From positions 309,503 to 373,502 of the forward strand of contig SSNU01000234.1 in the NCBI GenBank assembly GCA_012064415.1: a DNA stretch of 64,000 nucleotides, given 5' to 3'. The translations under genes were made by a program, and so were the position numbers. Source of the stretch: Gyrodactylus bullatarudis. Lineage: Eukaryota; Platyhelminthes; Monogenea; Gyrodactylidea; Gyrodactylidae. The notes under the pieces are model-generated. The model made no database searches. It saw only the letters and a list, made by a program, of their open reading frames with translations, and was not told where the DNA came from. Shown here piece by piece: positions 51,101 to 57,100 of this stretch (position 1 is the stretch's first letter; each line of letters opens with the position of its first letter).

Positions 51101-54100
51101 GAAATCATATGAAAACTACTCAAAAGTAGAAATTACTGAAATTCTTACTGAGAAAGTTCAGAGTGACTAGTAATATTAGAACATCAAAATTACTTATTAT
51201 CCAAAAAAATAAATTTGAGAATTTAAGAACTTAAAGGTCTATAAATAAGAGAAACTAACTTGAATAAAAATCGCTAACTCTGTAATTTATTCAAGAGTAA
51301 ATTTTTCATATTTCTAAGCGGTTACATTCCTTGAGAACTGGAAGCGATTAAATGCCAAGCTAGCTTACCACTGGGACGTTTTGGATTATGAGGAATGCCA
51401 GGAGCGGCCTAGACCCCAGTATGCTGCTTTATGTGATAAGATCAGAATAAACCCGGTCACAGGACTTAAAGAACCATTCTTTTCTCCATATAAGAGATAC
51501 TCTCGACTAATGACAGCTGTCATGTGTATTCTGTTGATGGTTAGTTTCTATGATAAATATAAAATCAATTATGCTAAAGCTAATGAATATTGCAGCACCT
51601 ACAAAGGTTAACTAGAAATATTTTATTCTAGGTGCTTCGGTAATATATCCCACAGGAACGTCTTATATTCATTAGTTAGAAAACGTTAGGGGTACGCCAC
51701 AGCATATAGAAGTAATCCGAGTTGGACGAGTGGATTGAGCATTGTATTTCAATGCGAGAGATCTTCTGTTTCAAATCCCAGGTTGTGGCATACTGACGAG
51801 TCCAAAAGAGGACAAAACGCGCGAATGTAAACATATTTCTAAATACTTGAAAATAAATTAAATTTTGATTTTGATTGATCTATTGAGATTTTTAAATATC
51901 TTTTAACATTTATTAAATATTGCCAGCTTTTTTAGGCTGCCAGAGTCTGGAATATTATAGCCTAATCCTTGGCGGTTAGAGCTTACTATACGAGATGATT
52001 TGATTGAATTTTTTTTGACCATTTTCTACCTTCAGGATTCCATACTGATGAACAATATTCTATAACTGGTCTAGCATAAACTTTGAACAGATGTGTTTTT
52101 ATTCCATCAGTCTTTATGCATTTGTTGGTATTAATGAGTCGACCAATGAATTTCTTCATAATTTCTCCTTTTGTGGGTGAAGGTGAAATTCTTCATCAAT
52201 CACTTTAAACCAAACCTATGTGTTCAGAAAAATTACTCTTATAATCTTCAATTACCCTGGCCTATGTGAGCTTTTTCACTTTTCTCCTCACTGTTACTAT
52301 TTATTGAAGAGTTTTGGTGTTTTTTCAGCTCACATTATATTCTTATATTTTTCAACTTTTACTATACTTCCTTCAAAATTTGTAAAATATTATTTTCAAT
52401 GAATTTTAAACTTTTATCATTATTTATGTGTCACTACTGATGAACCATAAAGAAATGTACATTTGGTGAATAAGACTTTTTCTTCTATAACTAGAAATTT
52501 CTTTATAGTCAGTGAAGTGAATTCTATGAGCATAAGTGACGCCAAGGTCTTTTAATGGTAATACTCGGCTTCCTTGTATGATTCTGATCCTGAAAATTTT
52601 CTTTCGACCAGCCCGACTCAAATAAGGAGAAATATTTAGTTCAATGTTTAATGGCGTCAAATCGAAATTTGATAAATGGCTCGTTTTTCAGATTCTTTCC
52701 CCTTCAAAAACTAAAATTAGGCATCATGATCTGAATTCATATAAATCTTAAAACCATAGTTAAAATCCTGATGGAAAATATGACTTTCATAGATCCCAAA
52801 CTTTATAAGAGTTTTAAGTCTAAAAATTAATCTCAAGGATTCTGCAAAAATCAGTTTCCATATTCCCTGGTTCACTAGAAATCTTACAGACTTTTGTAAA
52901 ACTGATCAGCTAAATTCATTTTCTTGCTAAACGTTAGTTGAAACTTTCTCTTTTCCTAGCTGGTCCTTGTGATAATATTTTTGATATCAGTGATCCTATA
53001 CCGAGTTCTCATATTGATGCCATTGAAGAGGAATCCCCTATTCAATAGTCTGGCGGAAATTTGTGCCAACCTGTCTGCAGCCATGATCAATTTAATCCTT
53101 ATTATGAGTATTGGCAGAGTTTACGAGACTCTTGCTGTTAAAATGACGAAATGGGGTTTGTTAAAAAATCATAATTTTATTCTAATATATAATATGGTCT
53201 AATGGAAAGTATGTATTACCTCGCAAGAGTAAAATACAAAATATTGCTTAGATTCGAGTTATAAAAAATCAATGGTAAAATGGTAATATAGCCGAACTTA
53301 ATCAAGTATTTTATTAGTCCATTCAAGACTCATAAGGAAGGGTTGAGAACAAGGAAATAATAAGCAATAAGCGTTTTATTTCGACGGGTCTCTTCAGACT
53401 CAATCCCAGACTACATTTATATAGAGTTACATTGTATATTTTTCTGCCCTTCCATTGGTTCAAAGGTTTGCTGCTCAGAAAGGTGAACGAGTTGGTAATC
53501 ATGTTTCCAGGTGGTTGTTATAGTAATCAGAATTATTAGAGTAATAGCTCTGATAATATAATTCATCACTTGAAAGAAAATTAAAATTAAGATTAGAATA
53601 AAAAATATTTAGATTACCCTGATAAAAATAGTTAGGACTCACACAATATTTCGAATATTTATTATATTTTTCAATAGAAATGCATCGAAGCCAAAGTGAC
53701 TACGAAAATCATCTGACCTTCAAAGTTTTCATATTCCAATTCATCAACTATTACTCCTCAATATTCTATGTGGCATTTTTTAAGGGAAGGTGAGTCCAAA
53801 AGGTTTTTTTCCGTTCAAAATGTATGACTTTGTAGGTATCAGAAACCAAGCAATCTAGGAATGATAGCTCATCTGTTTGCTTAGGATTAAAGCAAGCTTA
53901 AATTTAAAAAATCTCAATATGGAAAATTGAAGCTAGCCTCAAGATATTATTAAAATGAAAAGTCTTATATAGGTTCATCTATGCATCTTTTATTTCGCGA
54001 CCCTTCTTCGCGATAGGTTTTGTTCTGACTCTATTATTGTCATTCAAATTATTACAAACTGATATTTTTAAAAACAAGATTTGATGGCTATCCTGGAAAA

Positions 54101-57100
54101 TACAACTACTTTCTTGGACTGCGTAACGAATCGTGTGGTAATGGCGGATGTCTCATAGAACTAGCTCAACAACTCATCGTTATCATGATCGGGAAACAGA
54201 TTCTCAATAATATTCAGGAAATTCTCATTCCGTAAGTTTATCAAGAGACACAGCAGTTCTATTAAATTTTAATACTTTCTTTGTAATCACAGGAAATTTC
54301 TCACCTGGTTCCACCGATACCAACACGGCTTGAACAAAACCTCAAAGAAACGATTTCCATCTGACCACTCAGACTACAACGTGCCAAAAATCTATCATGA
54401 AGACTTCAAACTAATCCCTTACGAAGGGTTATTCGAGGAATATCTTGAAATGGGTGATTAGCACTAGAGTTTTAAGTTGATTTAGAACAGAATTGAATGG
54501 TATTTTTATTATTTTATAGTGTTACAATTCGGTTTCATAACCATATTTGTGGCTGCCTTTCCATTGGCGCCCTTCTTTGCATTGCTCAATAACTGGATTG
54601 AAATTCGTTTGGACGCACAAAAACTCGTATGCAAGACTAGACGCCCGCTTGCAGAAAGAGCCCAAAAGATTGGAATTTGGTTCAGACTCCTGGAGTTCAT
54701 TGTTCGTCTTTCCATAATATCAAATGTGAGTAGTGAAACTCTTAATTTATGATAATTATTAGCTTGACTCATCTTTTCATAGGCATTCCTATTAGCTTTC
54801 ACGTCAGAGTTTCTACCAACCGTTCTCTACTATCATGAACATGATAAAGATCTTGAAGGCTACTTAAACTTCACTCTGGCAGTCTCTCCAGAGGGCTCAA
54901 CAAGTAAGGAGTGCAGATACCGTGATTTTCGTGATAGAAAGGGTAACTTTACCATGTTCTATTGGAAGTTGCTTATGTTACGTCTCTGTTTTGTGATACT
55001 CTTTGAAGTTAGTCCAGAAATTGACATGTTTTCAAAATTTATATTTATTATTTCAAATTCATTTTATAGCATTTAGCCTTCTTCTTTGTGAACTTACTCG
55101 ACTTTCTCATACCCGACATTCCTAAAAGCCTTGACATTCGAATTAAGCGGGAACAATTCCTTGCCAAAGAAGCATTACAGGATAACAATCTAGTGAGTAA
55201 TTTACTTTGAGTATACTTGGACAAGTCCTCGTATTTTACCTAGGTAATTTTATTACCAAGTCTGATTACAAGATATGATTGATATCTTCTATAAAATACT
55301 CTTTTCAGTTTTAACATTTAAAATTAGTTTTGAGAACACATTTTCATAAGCCTGATTGTCTTCACATATCTTGTTCACTCGTCCTGCAAGCTCATCGAGA
55401 ATGACAAATGAAATATGTATATACTTTTGGCTAGTTAAACAAATCATATTAGAATATTTGAATTCAATAAGTATTATAAGATTCCCAAAATTTGTCATCT
55501 CAATGAATACCATCACAAAGTATATATTGCATATGCGAATAAATTGTTGCATAGAAAAGGAAAGTTTAAGAAAAAACTCATATGGTCATTTAGAGCACTC
55601 AGGTATTTCGTTTGGCTTTGCTTAACGTAATTATCTAAGGTCATATTCATGTTTCATTGTTTTTGAGTTTAGAAACTGTGAAAAGATACTTAAAAATAGA
55701 AAATATATGTTTTTTCAAAAAAAATTTAAAGAGTTTAATCCTTTCGATGCCGTTTGAAAACCAATAAAGATAGCTTTCTAATTCTTTTTGCATGTTTCTT
55801 AGATATTTTTTTTTGATAAAATTTAGAAAAACGAAATTTTTGAATTCCAACTTCTTCCACTAGATATTTTAATGGACATATATGTCCAAACGGCCCTTAA
55901 GGGTAACAATTTTTAACTGTTTAATTTTTATATGAAATCAACAAAAATATACAGAATAAACAGCATTTATTCAAGAGTGAGCTATTACAAAGCAGCTTTC
56001 TTCATTTGAAATACAATAAAACATGTTACAAGTTATACAATAGGTAGATATCTTTCTTTTGCAGATTGAACAGCCTTTGCGTGAATTGGGATTCTCAACT
56101 CTGGCTGGGAGATGTTTCATAGAAGCAACTGACTCACAGGACAATTGAAGCATTGATTCATTACTTTTCCTAAGACTTTTTCTTGAGCGAGTGGTACATC
56201 CTTCTTCTTCAGATACGGGAATTTTAAACTTCTTCATTTCTGCGAAGCCTTGTTTGATTAAATCATCTGATAAATTTAGTTGGAAGTTCAGTAAATCAAG
56301 ACAGTCTTCCTTGTCATTATTTCTTTTGTAAAGCAGCCAAGAGTTAACGATTGATGCAAATAGAACCCATTGGAATATAGCAAAGTACCTAAAATAATAA
56401 TTGTTAATAAAAAAAGTCTTACCAATTTTTTGCTCTGTGGTTTGGCTGGTATCTAGACATGAAAGAATCGAATAGATCAACACCACCCATTGACTTGTTA
56501 TAAACTGATACGATTTCGGGATAGGGTACATCTATTCTTTTACTGCTTTTGGAGCACCAGCGTTTAATATTTGAAATGGGCTCAGCACCAGCAAAAGTTG
56601 AAGTGAAAGTTACAGCTTTGTTGTCAAACCATCTTAGAAAGTAAAGTTTTTCAGACTCCGAATAGAGTAAATCGTAGCTGCCTCTGCCTTTTTTCTTGAG
56701 ATCTTTATCTTGTAATAAAGATTTTCCAGTAAGACCCAAACGGTTTGATCTAATCTGGGGAGAAAGTAATGTTGACTTTTGGATGTAATCTTGTATCTCT
56801 CATGTTTTGGATAATCGGTACAGTTTGGACCGTTTCCTGTAGAGGAGTTTCATTGAATAAGGGAAGAGCCGAGCATAAATAATCAATTTGGTCTTCAATC
56901 TCTTCTAATTCTTCATCAGAGTTTTCAGCATCTGGAATTAAGACAACTTGCCAAAAATCTCCCTTTATATGTTGCTTCACTATCCATACCTTTAAGTGCC
57001 GTTTGGACATATATGTCCTGTAGTTTGAACGTTAATAACTCTTTCTACCATCGAGTTACGTAATCCAATAAAGCTTCATCATAAAGTTAAGGTTGAATTC

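Larger units (their letters stand above)
50994..54078. other. Anoctamin introns 7-10, repeat remnants
   Basis: A SINE-like sequence (51.63-51.88 kb) and LINE remnants (52.0-52.66 kb, followed by half a foldback MITE to 52.81 kb) fill intron 8. A hammerhead-bearing repeat (53.28-53.47 kb) and a Penelope terminal-repeat fragment (53.52-53.66 kb) fill intron 9. Intron 10 (289 bp) shows nothing. Confidence 0.5.

Noticed and set aside
51690..51790. A true tRNA gene
   Set aside because: The A- and B-box-like parts are there, but I can pair no 7-bp acceptor stem at the right positions; a SINE is the better reading.
55070..55210. Anoctamin ending at the in-frame TGA at 55208-55210
   Set aside because: A consensus GTGAGT donor lies before that stop, and an in-phase exon at 57673-57777 encodes a charged tail of the usual anoctamin kind. 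Ending at 55210 remains possible as an isoform.
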